Of a DNA stretch of 64,000 bases, positions 27,909-39,069 are shown piece by piece. The translations under genes were made by a program, and so were the position numbers. The notes below the pieces were generated by a model. It saw only the letters and a list, made by a program, of their open reading frames with translations, was not told where the DNA came from and did no database searches. Where the stretch lies: contig NZ_CP139478.1 of the NCBI RefSeq assembly GCF_034259105.1, positions 62,001 through 126,000 of the forward strand, in the 5' to 3' direction. How positions within the stretch are numbered: position 1 is the first letter of the stretch; the number at the start of each line of letters is the position of its first letter. The DNA comes from Limosilactobacillus reuteri (GTDB lineage Bacteria > Bacillota > Bacilli > Lactobacillales > Lactobacillaceae).

Positions 27909-29849
27909 ATGATGGATAATTATCAAGCAATGAATTTTTACTATGGACTTCTTAATTTACGTGCCGGTTTCTTTAAGGCTAACTTATGCGAAATACTAAT
28001 GGCGATCGCACAAAGCGTACCTGATGAAAATCAACAATCAGCAACGGCATATCATACTGTGGACGAGGATCTAAGTCAAGACCATGAACAATTAAAGCAT
28101 GATCAAGTTGAATTTGGATCATTTTATGAAGATGGTCATATTTTACATAATGTCAAAATTAATACCCAATCAGACTTTTTCCTCGATCCGACCCGGGAAG
28201 ATACCGTCAAGTGGCGTGTTAGTTTTACGGTTGCTAAAGATGTCCGACCAGCCGATCAATTTACTGTTCAACTATCATCAAATTTGATGGTTGCGCCTAA
28301 TGGTTATCCTAAAAAACCAGTTCCTGACTTTAGTGATCAAGATGGGGTTGTTATTGCGATGGGGGCCTATGACCGTGATAAGCACGAACTTGTCTATACT
28401 TTTACCAATTACGTAACCGAGCATCGACAAATAATTGGTGGATTAGAGGGAGAATTAGCAATTGATCCACTCACAACTCCAGAGAACGAATTTGGCTTGG
28501 AATGTTTTATAAGTGTTGATGATTACCGAAAAGACTTTACGATTGATATCGACTATCCAGACCTTGCTAACGATATGTTTCTCGGGATTTCTAGCCGGAT
28601 GATGAATTTTGATAAGGATCAGCAGCTCTTTGAGGACATTATCTATGTTAATCTGGCACAAAAAGACCTTAATCATGCCTATATTGTCTTTAACACGAGT
28701 GACCTAGTAGAAGAGTTATCTAATGCCGTAGTAAAGCCGTCAACAATGCGGATTGAGATTTATCGTAATTCACGGGGATTAAAGTTGCCTCAATCATATG
28801 GGGTAAACCTTCAACGACTACGGGATATTTCTAATCAATTCCCAGTAGTGGAAGGGGATCACCTTGTCGAGACACCTTATACAATGTCCTTTGCTGATAA
28901 CAAGATGCGTTTGAATTTTGGTGCGGATCAGACTAATGATTCCTATATTATTAGGGTAGTCGGCCAATATAATGATGAACTTGATGGAACAGTACGATTG
29001 CGGGCTCGTTTATTTGGGATGGACCAGCAAAATGTTTATATGAGTAATTCTACGGCTGCAGCAGCTACTGGAACTTCGATGGTCGCAAGTGGCCATGCTA
29101 TTTCTAAGGAGAAATTAGTAGAGGCGGCAGCGATCACAACAGAAGACTTGAAGCAAGAAGAACCTTTTGTCAATGTGGAAGAACCTCTTGAACCTTCAGC
29201 AGTTGAAGGAGTGGAGGAAGATGGTGACGTTCCTTTTGCTTCTGATAATCAGGAACAGTTTGCTAGTTTTCAAGCGGAAGAAGAGGAAATGCCAATCGAA
29301 GAAAATCAGGAAGATATCCCGACTAATGATGTTGCTGCAGAAGAGCAAGTTGAACCCCAAGAAGATTCCCCGCAAAGTGCAGTTTCAGTTCCAGATGATG
29401 CAGCCGTTGAAGAAGAATCTGACTCATCAGCTTATATAATTTCATTTAATTCAGATGAGGAAGAGGAGTCGCTTGTTGCTACTGAACAAGAAGAAAATCA
29501 GGCGGAAGCTTCTACAGTCAGTGCAGCAGTTGGTGGGGATGAATTATCGATCTCCTTTGACATCGCTCCGCAAGCGGCACCAGCAGAGACTAAAGAAGAT
29601 CTAACAGAAGAAACTGAATCTTCAGATGAGGAAGAGGAGTTTACTACACCACCCGAAAAATTAGGAGCAGAACCTACTCAGGCATTATCTGAAGAATCCG
29701 CAACCCCTGAGCCTGTTGTTGAAATTAAAGTTAGTGAAGAGGAGACAAGCGCAGCACCATTACCAATGCCCGGACGACGACCACCTCGCCGGCACAGTCG
29801 TTTTCAAAATACAACCCGGTCGAATCATTCGTTGCGTCATTTGCGGTGA
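27909..29849 (+). CDS. MSCRAMM-like (N2-N3 fold) protein without signal peptide or LPxTG
   Basis: The 646-residue protein contains two Ig-like regions resembling the N2-N3 adhesin fold of Sdr/Clf proteins: residues about 85-215 (VKWRVSFTVAKDVRPADQF, then LVYTFTNYVTE) and about 225-370 (IIYVN, MRIEIYRNSRGLKLPQSYG, MRLNFG-SYIIRVVGQY). Residues about 400-610 are rich in Glu, Ser and Thr; the last 27 are Arg/His-rich (PGRRPPRRHSRF). I see no cleavable signal peptide and no LPxTG or hydrophobic anchor. It follows gtfB by about 110 bases with its own TATAAT at about 27810, and its Ser/Thr-rich part could be the GtfAB substrate. Function is inferred. Confidence 0.6.
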   Translation: MMDNYQAMNFYYGLLNLRAGFFKANLCEILMAIAQSVPDENQQSATAYHTVDEDLSQDHEQLKHDQVEFGSFYEDGHILHNVKINTQSDFFLDPTREDTVKWRVSFTVAKDVRPADQFTVQLSSNLMVAPNGYPKKPVPDFSDQDGVVIAMGAYDRDKHELVYTFTNYVTEHRQIIGGLEGELAIDPLTTPENEFGLECFISVDDYRKDFTIDIDYPDLANDMFLGISSRMMNFDKDQQLFEDIIYVNLAQKDLNHAYIVFNTSDLVEELSNAVVKPSTMRIEIYRNSRGLKLPQSYGVNLQRLRDISNQFPVVEGDHLVETPYTMSFADNKMRLNFGADQTNDSYIIRVVGQYNDELDGTVRLRARLFGMDQQNVYMSNSTAAAATGTSMVASGHAISKEKLVEAAAITTEDLKQEEPFVNVEEPLEPSAVEGVEEDGDVPFASDNQEQFASFQAEEEEMPIEENQEDIPTNDVAAEEQVEPQEDSPQSAVSVPDDAAVEEESDSSAYIISFNSDEEEESLVATEQEENQAEASTVSAAVGGDELSISFDIAPQAAPAETKEDLTEETESSDEEEEFTTPPEKLGAEPTQALSEESATPEPVVEIKVSEEETSAAPLPMPGRRPPRRHSRFQNTTRSNHSLRHLR

Positions 29850-29859
29850 TTCTAATAGC

Positions 29860-29902
29860 AAAATAAAGTGTCAGGAGAGATTATCCTGGCATTTTATTTT
29901 TG
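29860..29902 (+). terminator. Terminator after the MSCRAMM-like gene
   Basis: AAAATAAAGTGTCAGGA pairs with TCCTGGCATTTTATTTT around a 7-base loop, with a T-rich right arm. Confidence 0.8.
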
Positions 29903-29908
29903 TCAAAA

Positions 29909-29985
29909 TGTAATCGTTTACATAAAATGCTTGCAATTAAAAATATAGGTGTTAATATTTAATTGGAGTTAAGTAAACGTTTACA
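29909..29985 (+). promoter_or_regulatory. Two cre/LacI-type operators upstream of the alpha-glucosidase
   Basis: TGTAATCGTTTACA (29909-29922) and AGTAAACGTTTACA (29972-29985), the latter with a perfect GTAAACGTTTAC palindrome, match the cre consensus used by CcpA and related LacI regulators. They flank the expected promoter of the glucosidase and imply carbon catabolite and/or sugar-specific control. Confidence 0.7.
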
Positions 29986-30037
29986 TTAATATTTAAAGTG
30001 AAAATTATAGTAGTTTTATGGAGAGAGGTTTTATTTT

Positions 30038-31720
30038 ATGGAAAACAATCATTGGTGGAATAAATCGGTTGTTTATCAAATTTATCCAAAAAGTTTTCAA
30101 GATACCAATCATGATGGTGTCGGTGACCTTCGTGGAATAATTGATCGTCTCGATTACATTAAGGAATTAGGCGTCGATGTCATTTGGTTGAACCCCATTT
30201 ATGAGTCACCACAATTTGATAATGGTTATGATATCAGCAACTATGAAGCAATTAACCCGACTCTTGGCAACATGGATGATTTTCAAGAATTGATCGATTG
30301 CGTTCATGAACGTGGAATGAAATTGGTCATGGACTTAGTAGTTAACCATACTTCTGACCAACATGACTGGTTTAAGGAATCACGAAAGGGCAAAGACAAT
30401 CCATATCGTGATTATTATATTTGGCGTGACGGTAAGAAGGGTGAAGAGCCAAATAATTGGGGTTCCTACTTCTCTGGTGCTGCTTGGAAATATGATGATG
30501 AATCCGGCCAATATTACCTTCATCTTTTTGCTCCAGAACAACCAGATCTAAATTGGGAAAATCCGAAAGTTCGGCACTCTGTTTATGACATGATGAACTG
30601 GTGGGCTGCCAAGGGTGTCGATGGTTTTCGGATGGACGTTATTAACCTAATTTCTAAGCCGGATGGATTGCCTGATGCTAACAAGAACGAAGACGAGAAA
30701 TACGCCAATGTTGAACCGTTAGTATCAAATGGTCATCGCATTCATGAATTCTTACAAGAAATGAATAAGAATGTTATGAGTAAGCATAAGATGGTGACAG
30801 TTGGTGAAACACCGGGCGCTACACCGGAAGATGCCGAGAAGTATGCCAGCCTTGATAATAAAGAATTAAATATGATTTTCCAATTTGAACACATGGGCCT
30901 TGATAGCAACCCTAATCCAGCCCTTGGTAAGTGGGATGATCGCAAGACGAGCCTTAAAGATTTGCGGGCAAACTTAACGAAGTGGCAAGAAAAATTGTAT
31001 GGCAAGGCTTGGAACTCCCTTTATTGGAACAACCATGACCAGCCACGGGTTGTATCACGGTTTGGTAATGACCAGACCGAAGATTATCGAGTTAAATCTG
31101 CCAAGATGTTAGCAACCATGACCCATATGATGCAAGGAACGCCATACATTTATGAAAGGGAAGAAATTGGCATGACTAACGCCTATTTCCCAAAGCTTGA
31201 AGATTACGTCGACCTTGAATCGATTAATGCCTACCACCAACTTGTTGATGACCAGCATTTGCTTGATGGCGAGACGATGATGAAGTACATTGCGATCCAT
31301 TCACGTGATAATGCGCGGACACCAATGCAATGGGATGATAGCGAGTATGCAGGCTTTTCCGATCATACTCCATGGGAAAAGGTTAATCCAAATTACAAGC
31401 AGATTAATGTCAAAAATGCATTAGCTGATAAGAATTCAATTTTCTATTACTATCAAAAATTGATTGAACTACGACACACAATGCCGGTAATTACTAATGG
31501 AAAGTATGCGTTAGTTCCTGGTAATGAAGATGATGAACAGGTCTTTGCATACACACGCCAAGATGATGACACTACTTTGTTGATAATCTTGAACTATACT
31601 GATGAGACTGTTAACCGCCATTATAATGTGCCAGCTGATGCGAAGTTACTAATTAGTAATTATGAGGATGATCAAAATGATACTATCCGGCCATACGAAG
31701 CTAAGGTTTATCAATACTAG
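30038..31720 (+). CDS. malL: Alpha-glucosidase / oligo-1,6-glucosidase (GH13)
   Basis: The 560-residue cytosolic enzyme is a GH13_31-type alpha-glucosidase. The barrel motifs are intact: DLVVNHTSDQH, the nucleophile Asp in GFRMDVINLI, the acid Glu in VTVGETPGATPED and the transition-state Asp in WNNHDQPRVVSRFG. The QPDLNWENP region and length fit isomaltase/dextran glucosidases; isomalto-oligosaccharides or short dextrins are likely substrates. GAGAGAGG precedes ATG 30038. A frameshifted sugar transporter follows in the same transcript. Confidence 0.93.
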   Translation: MENNHWWNKSVVYQIYPKSFQDTNHDGVGDLRGIIDRLDYIKELGVDVIWLNPIYESPQFDNGYDISNYEAINPTLGNMDDFQELIDCVHERGMKLVMDLVVNHTSDQHDWFKESRKGKDNPYRDYYIWRDGKKGEEPNNWGSYFSGAAWKYDDESGQYYLHLFAPEQPDLNWENPKVRHSVYDMMNWWAAKGVDGFRMDVINLISKPDGLPDANKNEDEKYANVEPLVSNGHRIHEFLQEMNKNVMSKHKMVTVGETPGATPEDAEKYASLDNKELNMIFQFEHMGLDSNPNPALGKWDDRKTSLKDLRANLTKWQEKLYGKAWNSLYWNNHDQPRVVSRFGNDQTEDYRVKSAKMLATMTHMMQGTPYIYEREEIGMTNAYFPKLEDYVDLESINAYHQLVDDQHLLDGETMMKYIAIHSRDNARTPMQWDDSEYAGFSDHTPWEKVNPNYKQINVKNALADKNSIFYYYQKLIELRHTMPVITNGKYALVPGNEDDEQVFAYTRQDDDTTLLIILNYTDETVNRHYNVPADAKLLISNYEDDQNDTIRPYEAKVYQY

Positions 31721-31737
31721 AGTGGGGATGAATAATC

Positions 31738-33123
31738 ATGGGATAAATCACTTTCGAATTCGAAACAAAAAGTTGAAACGAAGCAGGTTGATCTGGATAC
31801 AGGGATGCCAGACTTGCCAAAAAAGAGCTATTTGCGATTACATTTGCTTTTCTGGGAATAAACATGGCTTTCTCACTGCAGAGTTCTCAGATGAGTCGGA
31901 TTTGTCAAACGATTGGGGCAAATCCTAACAACCTAGGTTTCTTCTTCATTTTTCCACCATTAATGGGGATGATTGTACAACCGATTATGGGGAAGATGTC
32001 AGATCGAACCTGGAATCGCTTTGGTCGCCGGTTGCCCTACCTATTATTTGGGACACCGATTGCGGCATTAGTTTTGATCATGTTACCATTCTCCGGTTCC
32101 CTTGGTTTCGGCTATGGTTCAATGGCTGCGATGATTTATGCTGCGACGGCGGTATGTTTGATGGACTTATTTAGTAATATTTGTATGCAGCCATCACGGA
32201 TGATTGTTGGTGACATGGTTAATAACAAGCAGAAGAACTTTGCTTGGTCCTGGCAACAAGTCTTTTCCAATGGTGGGGGAATTTTAGCAACGATCTTACC
32301 ATTTATCTTTACGATGTTCGGGATGTCAAATACTGCTAAACGAGGAGTTGTGCCAAACACTGTTATCTGGTCATACCTTTGTGCAGCGGCGGTTCTTCTA
32401 TTTACGGGATTATGGACGGTCTTTAATGTTAAGGAATATGATCCGGAAACATATGCAAAATACCACCACATTGATCCAGAAGAGCAAAACAAATCAGTCA
32501 GCCTTTGGGAATTGATTAAGACGGCACCGCGCGCTTTCTGGGAAATCAACCTGGTTCAATTATTTAGTTGGTTTGCGATTATGTATGTTTGGACATACAC
32601 AACTGGAACCTGTGCTCGTAATATTTGGCATACGTCTGATGTAACTTCTGCCGGTTATCAGGCTGCTGGTAACTGGTACGGTATTTTAACTGCCGTTTAC
32701 AGTATTGCTGGCATTGTTTGGGGATTAATTTATGCTCATGCTAAGGCTGGCTCACGGAAGAAGTGGTACACGTTTGGAATGATTGTTGGTGGCTTAGGAT
32801 TAATTTGGATGACCTTTGTAACAACTAAGACTACTTCAATCATTGCAATGATCATGTTTGGAATTGGTAACTTCAGTATCAACACGATTCCATTTACCCT
32901 CCTTACTTCATCTTTGAATGGTAAAAATGAAGGTGCCTACCTCGGACTCTTCAATGTTGGAATCTGTGTACCGCAAATTGTTGCATCGTTATGTAGCTTC
33001 TTCCTTTTCCCACTTGTTGGTCACAATCAACCAATGATGCTTTTGCTTGGTGGCATCTCCCTTCTTATTGGGGCTTTAGCTGTCCAAGCAATTCATGAAG
33101 GGGTAACTGTTAAAGAAGTGTAG
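31738..33123 (+). pseudogene. SLC45/GPH-type sugar transporter, N-terminus broken by two frameshifts
   Basis: The long open frame from ATG 31864 encodes a paralog of the transporters at 2087-3436 and 39130-40503, but starts inside the first helix. Upstream sequence still encodes the missing part in another frame (DKSLSNSKQKVETKQV...LPKKSYLR). ATG 31738 would join it if one G of the GGG at 31740-31742 were removed, and a one-base loss near 31840 returns to the main frame. TGGGG upstream is the likely ribosome binding site. Either the gene is inactive, a truncated 419-residue form is made from ATG 31864, or the sequence has errors. It probably once served with the adjacent alpha-glucosidase. 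Confidence 0.75.
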
Positions 33124-33159
33124 CGCTAATTAAATCTCTCCTTAATATAAAATAGTTAA

Positions 33160-33201
33160 AATAAAAGCGGGACTAGAAATTTATCCGGTCTCGCTTTTAT
33201 T
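33160..33201. terminator. Bidirectional terminator between transporter and carB
   Basis: AATAAAAGCGGGAC pairs with GTCTCGCTTTTATT (33160-33173 with 33188-33201); it serves both convergent transcripts. Confidence 0.85.
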
Positions 33202-33203
33202 AT

Positions 33204-36200
33204 CTATTTAATTGTGATGGCTTCCAAAGATTGATCTTCTTTAACGTGCAGCAACGCATTAACCGTATCAAGTGAAGTCATGAGTGGTACGTTTTGCGCG
33301 ATTGTACTTTGGCGGATCTGAAAACCAAGTGAATCTTGTTCGTAATCGTGGCGCATGGTGTTGATAACGAGGTCGATCTGCCCGGATTTTAAGAGGCGGT
33401 TGAGTTCATCGATATTGGATATTTCTTGATGGATGTGAATTCCGTTATCCTTAAAGTATGATGCTGTTTGCGGGGTAGTGAAAACTTGGTAGCCAATCTG
33501 AGCAAACCGTTTTGCTAGTGGGAGAATGTCTTCTTCATCCCCATTTTCAATCGTAAAGAGAATTTTGCCATTGTTAGGGACTTGAACGTGTGCTCCAGAA
33601 AAGGCTTTATGAAGTGCTTTTGCATAGGTGGTATCTGTCCCCATCACTTCGCCTGTCGATTTCATTTCTGGACTGAGGTAAGAATCAACATTCGCTAGCT
33701 TGTTAAAACTAAAGACGGGAGCTTTAACATGAATAGTTTGTGGCTCTGGGTAAAGCCCGTTAGTAAAGCCTTGATCAGCAAGGGACTGTCCAAGGATAAC
33801 TCTGGTAGCAACTTGGGCCATTTCGATCCCTGTAATTTTGCTGAGGAATGGCACTGTCCGACTAGCGCGCGGATTAACTTCAAGGATGTACACCTCATGA
33901 TTATGAACAATAAATTGGATGTTCATAATGCCGATACATTTAAGCGCAACTGCTAATTTTTCGGTGGCAGTAACGATTTGCTGTTTAATGTCATCATCAA
34001 AATGTTGTGGGGGATAAACTGCCATTGAATCTCCCGAATGAACGCCCGCGTGTTCAATATGTTCCATTATTCCGGGGATAAGGACGTCCTTCCCATCACA
34101 AATTGCGTCTACTTCACATTCCCGTCCTTCAAGGTAAGCATCGATTAAAATGGGGTGATCAGCAGTAATGGAGGCGTTTTGTTGAAGGTATTGGTCCAGT
34201 TCTTCTTGATTATAAACAGTCTCCATGGCCTTCCCACCGAGAACATAACTTGGACGAACGAGAACGGGATAGCCGATTTTTTCAGCCGCTTTGATAACGG
34301 CAGAGTGAGTAGTCGCGGTTAAACCGATTGGCTGCTTAAGATTTAGATCAGTAATAACTTTATCGAATACTTCTCGATCTTCCGCGGCATCAAGATCTTC
34401 AACGGTTGTTCCAAGAATATTAACCCCGTTTTTAACAAGACCTTCTGCTAAATTAATCGCCGTTTGTCCACCGAATTGAACAATCACGCCTACTGGTTGT
34501 TCGAGATCAACCACGTTTAGGACATCTTCAAGCGTGAGGGGCTCGAAATAGAGTTTATCGGAAACCGAGAAATCTGTTGAAACAGTTTCTGGATTAGAAT
34601 TAATGACAATTGCTTCGTAGCCAGCCCGTTGAATTGCCTTAACGCTGTGAACGGTCGCGTAGTCAAACTCGACTCCTTGACCAATCCGGATTGGCCCTGA
34701 GCCAATGACAAGGATCGATGGTTTTTTTGTTCGTTGACTTTCGTTTTCATGGTCATATGCACTGTAGAAATAAGGGGTTGAAGAAGCAAATTCAGCAGCA
34801 CAGGTATCGATCATCTTATATACGGAGAGAACTCCATTTTGTTTTCGGAAATCCCGAACTTCTTGTGAGGAAGTATACCAAAGGTGGGCAATTGTTGCAT
34901 CGCTAAAACCATATTTTTTGCCTGTCATCAGTGTTTCTGCATCAAATGGTTTGGTGCTAAGATCGTCTTCGAGTTCCACCAAGTGTTTGACGATATCGAG
35001 GAAATAAGGGGAAATCTTAGTTAAGTCATGAGTTTGCTGAAGGGAGTACCCACGCCGAAATGCTTCTGCTAAATAAAATAACCGATCATCTTGGGGATAA
35101 CGTAACTTCTTTTCCAGTATATCTGTTGGCGCATGGTGTGCCTCTGCTGAAAAGAGGTCTTTTTCATCAATTTCAAGTGAGCGGACAGCCTTATGGAGGG
35201 CTTCTTCAGCCGTCCGACCAATTGCCATTACTTCTCCGGTGGCTTTCATCTGACTGCCCAGGTGTCGATCAGCTTGAGCGAATTTATCAAACGGCCAGCG
35301 GGGAATTTTGCAGACAACATAGTCAAGTGCCGGTTCAAATTCAGCAAAAGTCGTCTTGGTAACGGGATTCTTAATTTCATCGAGGATAAGGCCAACCGCA
35401 ATTTTAGCAGCCATTTTAGCGATTGGATAACCAGTTGCCTTGGAAGCAAGGGCAGATGAACGGGAAACCCGCGGATTAACTTCGATAACGTTATACTGGA
35501 AACTTTGCGGATCAAGAGCCAGTTGGACGTTACATCCCCCTTCGATTTTGAGGGCACGAATTAGCTTGAGCGCGCAATCACGGAGCATCTGGTATTCACG
35601 GTCGCTAAGGGTCTGGTTAGGGGCAAATACGATGGAGTCACCAGTATGAATTCCCACCGGATCAAAGTTTTCCATGCAGCAAACGACCATTACATTGTCA
35701 GCTGCATCCCGCATTACTTCAAACTCGATTTCCTTATAACCCGCGATTGATTTTTCAATTAAACATTGGGTGGCAGGGGATAATTCCAAGCCATTTTTGG
35801 CAACAGTACGCATTTCTGCATCATTATGGCAGATCCCACCACCTGTACCACCCATGGTAAAGGCGGGACGGACGATTACTGGATATCCACATTGGTGTGC
35901 GAATTCGACTGCTTCATCAACAGTATTAACTGTCTGCGAAGCGGGAACAGGTTCACCAAGCTCATTCATTAATTCCTTAAATTTTTCTCGGTCTTCTGCT
36001 TCATCAATCGAATCCAGCTTAGTTCCGAGAAGTTCAATTCCTAATTCATCGAGGAGACCAGTTTTAGATAAGGAGACAGCTAAGTTGAGGCCAATTTGTC
36101 CGCCAAGGGTTGGTAAAATTGCATCAGGATATTCTTGACGGATAATGCGAGAGAGGGAGTCAACCGTTAATGGTTCGATGTAGACATGATCTGCAATTTC

Positions 36201-36374
36201 CTTATCGGTCATGATTGTTGCTGGATTAGAATTAACAAGAACAGTTTCGTATCCTTCTTCGCGGAGGGCGAGACAAGCCTGCGTGCCGGAATAATCAAAT
36301 TCAGCTGCTTGACCAATAATAATAGGACCAGACCCGATGACGAGAATTTTATGAATATCAGTTCGTTTAGGCAT
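33204..36374 (-). CDS. carB: Carbamoyl-phosphate synthase large subunit
   Basis: The 1056-residue protein has the two ATP-grasp halves of CarB, each beginning with a nucleotide motif ([21 protein letters not shown] near 8 and [20 protein letters not shown] near 550), a central oligomerisation domain and a C-terminal allosteric domain. It makes carbamoyl phosphate from bicarbonate, ATP and ammonia passed from CarA, for pyrimidine and arginine synthesis. ATG 36374 follows GGAGGT; its start overlaps the carA stop by eight bases, typical of coupled subunits. Confidence 0.98.
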   Translation of the reverse strand: MPKRTDIHKILVIGSGPIIIGQAAEFDYSGTQACLALREEGYETVLVNSNPATIMTDKEIADHVYIEPLTVDSLSRIIRQEYPDAILPTLGGQIGLNLAVSLSKTGLLDELGIELLGTKLDSIDEAEDREKFKELMNELGEPVPASQTVNTVDEAVEFAHQCGYPVIVRPAFTMGGTGGGICHNDAEMRTVAKNGLELSPATQCLIEKSIAGYKEIEFEVMRDAADNVMVVCCMENFDPVGIHTGDSIVFAPNQTLSDREYQMLRDCALKLIRALKIEGGCNVQLALDPQSFQYNVIEVNPRVSRSSALASKATGYPIAKMAAKIAVGLILDEIKNPVTKTTFAEFEPALDYVVCKIPRWPFDKFAQADRHLGSQMKATGEVMAIGRTAEEALHKAVRSLEIDEKDLFSAEAHHAPTDILEKKLRYPQDDRLFYLAEAFRRGYSLQQTHDLTKISPYFLDIVKHLVELEDDLSTKPFDAETLMTGKKYGFSDATIAHLWYTSSQEVRDFRKQNGVLSVYKMIDTCAAEFASSTPYFYSAYDHENESQRTKKPSILVIGSGPIRIGQGVEFDYATVHSVKAIQRAGYEAIVINSNPETVSTDFSVSDKLYFEPLTLEDVLNVVDLEQPVGVIVQFGGQTAINLAEGLVKNGVNILGTTVEDLDAAEDREVFDKVITDLNLKQPIGLTATTHSAVIKAAEKIGYPVLVRPSYVLGGKAMETVYNQEELDQYLQQNASITADHPILIDAYLEGRECEVDAICDGKDVLIPGIMEHIEHAGVHSGDSMAVYPPQHFDDDIKQQIVTATEKLAVALKCIGIMNIQFIVHNHEVYILEVNPRASRTVPFLSKITGIEMAQVATRVILGQSLADQGFTNGLYPEPQTIHVKAPVFSFNKLANVDSYLSPEMKSTGEVMGTDTTYAKALHKAFSGAHVQVPNNGKILFTIENGDEEDILPLAKRFAQIGYQVFTTPQTASYFKDNGIHIHQEISNIDELNRLLKSGQIDLVINTMRHDYEQDSLGFQIRQSTIAQNVPLMTSLDTVNALLHVKEDQSLEAITIK

Positions 36375-37455
36375 AGGCGAGGACCTCCTTATTACTGTCA
36401 ATTAATGCCATGAATTTATCAAAAAGCTGTTCAGCATCGTGGGGGCCTGGCGCAGCGTCTGGGTGGAACTGAACGGAAAATGCTGGATACTTTGAATGTT
36501 GGAGTCCTTCAACCGTGCCATCGTTCACTTCAAGGTGGGTGATTTGGAGGTCGGTATCATCAATGGAGGATGGATCAACCGCAAAACCATGATTTTGGGA
36601 GGTAAATGCAATTTTTCCTGTTTGGAGATTACGGACGGGATGGTTAAAACCACGGTGACCAAATTTCATCTTATAAGTTTTGGCACCATTAGCTAGAGCA
36701 AAGATTTGATGGCCCATGCAAATGCCGAAGATGGGAAGATGTTTTTCTAATTCCGTGACGGTTGCAGCTGCGTTTGTCATTTCAAGCGGATCACCAGGCC
36801 CGTTGGAAAGAAGGATACCGTCTGGATTGAATGCCATTATTTCGCTGATCGAGGCGTTATAAGGAAGGACGATCGCATTGCAGTCTCTTTTATTTAATTC
36901 ACGGAGAATGCTATTTTTCATCCCGAAGTCAAGAACAACAACAGTTCGCTTAGTTCCTGGATTAGCGTAGGATTCTTTAGTAGATACTTTACTAATAATG
37001 TTATGGGTTGGCGAAGTTTGCTTTAACTGTTCAAGCTTATCTTTGACATCGGTAATATTATCGGTCATGATTCCGCGTAATGTACCATATTGACGAAGCT
37101 TACGGACTAGTTCACGTGTATCAATTCCTTGAAGGCCAGGAATTTGGTGTTTTGCTAAGAAGTTAGGGAGTGAGTCAGTCATGCGCCAGTTGCTGGGAAC
37201 ACGTGCGACATGATGACAAACTACACCCTTGATTTGGGGATGCAATGTTTCGTTGTCTTCACTATTAATCCCATAGTTACCGATGAGAGGATTGGTAAAG
37301 ACTAAAATTTGATGGGCAAAAGATTGGTCGGTAATTGCTTCTTGGTAGCCGACCATCCCTGTTGTGAAGACGACCTCACCAAGAGTTGCCTTGATAGCGC
37401 CAAAACCCTCGCCGGTATAAACAGTACCATCTTCTAGAATTAAATATCGTTTCAT
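36367..37455 (-). CDS. carA: Carbamoyl-phosphate synthase small subunit
   Basis: The 362-residue glutaminase subunit supplies ammonia to CarB. The class I amidotransferase triad is intact: Cys in [15 protein letters not shown] near 240 and the His-x-Glu-like pair in [15 protein letters not shown] near 330, where the usual Glu is Asp-Ala as in many CarA proteins. AAAGGA upstream supports ATG 37455; an ATG nine bases earlier overlaps it. Expression is controlled by the PyrR attenuator in the leader. Confidence 0.97.
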   Translation of the reverse strand: MKRYLILEDGTVYTGEGFGAIKATLGEVVFTTGMVGYQEAITDQSFAHQILVFTNPLIGNYGINSEDNETLHPQIKGVVCHHVARVPSNWRMTDSLPNFLAKHQIPGLQGIDTRELVRKLRQYGTLRGIMTDNITDVKDKLEQLKQTSPTHNIISKVSTKESYANPGTKRTVVVLDFGMKNSILRELNKRDCNAIVLPYNASISEIMAFNPDGILLSNGPGDPLEMTNAAATVTELEKHLPIFGICMGHQIFALANGAKTYKMKFGHRGFNHPVRNLQTGKIAFTSQNHGFAVDPSSIDDTDLQITHLEVNDGTVEGLQHSKYPAFSVQFHPDAAPGPHDAEQLFDKFMALIDSNKEVLAYA

Positions 37456-37527
37456 GAGTTTCATCCTTTCTTACAAAACCCTTCCACTGATCACATAAAC
37501 TAGTTGCACGTTGTAAAAAAATTTAAT

Positions 37528-37645
37528 AAAAAACGCTTAAACCATTGGTGATGGGCTTAAGCGTATACGAAAAATTGAATATATATGTATAATTCAATGT
37601 TAGTAATACAACGCTGCCCTTGTTAGCCTCACGGGACCAAATTAA
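37528..37645 (-). promoter_or_regulatory. carA leader: PyrR-responsive attenuator upstream of carAB
   Basis: On the minus strand, TCCCGTGAGGCT (complement of 37625-37636) followed by AACAAGGG matches the PyrR binding-loop consensus UCC-N-G-N-GAGG-Y-U. Downstream in the transcript a 10-base-pair hairpin (complement of about 37534-37563) ends in a run of T, forming the terminator, and an intervening inverted repeat (ATTGAAT...ATTCAAT) is an antiterminator candidate. UMP-loaded PyrR (21773-22309) would favour termination. Confidence 0.85.
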
Positions 37646-37800
37646 AGGATAATGATTGATACTAAACTACTGTAAATTTATACTTTTGTCAAGTTTTTAA
37701 TGTATTTTTATGCAAAAATGTGTTTATTATAAACGAAAAATTGCATAAAGACTTTTAGGTATTATAACAAATCTTATTTAAAATAAAAGCCTAAATTTCA

Positions 37801-39060
37801 AGAATAAGTTAGCCACTGGACTCAAATAAATAATACTGACCAATTGATTATTGGTTGATGGAGCTGTGATATCTCTTGGTAGAAGGCCTTACGATAGATA
37901 TCCATTGACGAATGTCCATTAAACATAGCTCGTGGATAGTGATTCATCCAATCATTAGTCGCTATGATCTGAGCACTACTATAGTTATTTATAGCTTCAC
38001 CTTTGGTAATCTCCTTGCGGAGAAACCGGTTATTGATCTCATTGGATCCACGTTCCCAAGGGGGGAATACGGATCAGCATAGAAAACATGATCGTGAACT
38101 TGTGTTAACTCACTAAATTCTGAACCGTTGTCAGAGGTTATTGTCTTAAAGATGCGATAGTAAGCATCTGTGCCCATTTTCTGGCGTAAATTTATAAAGA
38201 ACTGATTTACTGCATGCGCAGTTTTACCAGCAATTTTACTCGTGATATTAACTCGTGAAAGGCGATCAGTCATTACTAGTACAACACTGTCATTACCGTT
38301 TTTCTGTCCCTGAACTGTATCTAGTTCCCAATGGCCAATTTCGGACCGTTGGTCCGCAGTTTGAGGTCGTTGAGCAATATTAGGCCCTAAGCACCTTTTA
38401 GCTTGCGGATGAGTTCGATGATGCTTACGTTTAGGTTTTTCAAAGAGGTCTAAATTGGACGTACGAAGCACACCCTCATTAATCCATTGATATAAAGTTA
38501 CAACCGACTTTGGGATCAGGGTGCCATCATTCATTAAATCTCGAGCCTTATAAATAACCGCTTGTGGGGAGTAATGGTGGTCGTCAAACTCACCAAGCAT
38601 TAGCTGATCAGCTAATCGTAAAAATTGCTTTGAAGAATAATATAAGCGACGACGACCAGAATGGCGGTGATGTTCAAGATATGTGGCCTGACCAGCTTCA
38701 TAACTATAGATGTAGTAAGAATATTCGTAAATCTTACCATTAGATTTTTGACGACGAAGTTGGCGGACCGTACCACGGTTGAGCTCGTTATTAATTGTTT
38801 GATGATTAACTCCTAATTGGCGACCAATTGCGCGATTGGAAAGTCCTTGCGACTTTAAAGTCGCAATCATCACACGTTCTTCTTTAGTAAGATGAGCATT
38901 CTTTTTATGAGTAGTCAATAAACTAGTAGACATGGTATCATTTAAGTGCGTCATTTGACGGACATCCTTTCATATAGGTTTGGTTCACTTAATATGATAC
39001 CTGATGTCACGCCGAATGGCGTTTTTTATTTACCACCAACTGGGTGGCTAACTTCATTCT
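37801..39060 (-). mobile_element. IS30-family insertion sequence
   Basis: Imperfect terminal inverted repeats are visible: AGAATAAGTTAGCCAC at 37801-37816 and, inverted, GTGGCTAACTTCATTCT at 39044-39060. The single transposase is on the minus strand and is frameshifted. The element sits between the carAB leader and the terminator of the maltose-type transporter. A clear target duplication was not found. Confidence 0.75.
37822..38954 (-). pseudogene. IS30-family transposase, frameshifted in a poly-C tract
   Basis: The N-terminal part (HTH near 20-65: LTKEERVMIATLKSQGLSNR, then the DDE catalytic core with LDTVQG and TITSDNGSEFS) is in one frame until about 38060, then translation runs into nonsense (LGNVDPMRSITGF). 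The expected continuation PWERGSNEINNRFLRKEI, including the catalytic Glu region, is in a different frame and runs to a stop at 37822. The switch coincides with six C in a row (GGGGGG on the plus strand at about 38056-38061). The element is probably immobile unless slippage restores the frame. Confidence 0.8.
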
Positions 39061-39069
39061 ATAATCCAC

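Noticed and set aside
24752..29849. A complete accessory Sec (SecA2/SecY2) glycoprotein export cluster
   Set aside because: Only gtfA/gtfB-like genes are present; no secA2, secY2 or asp genes and no long serine-rich repeat protein are seen in the window.
35246..36138. Long antisense frames within carB
   Set aside because: They mirror the codon structure of the real gene on the other strand and have no start signals.
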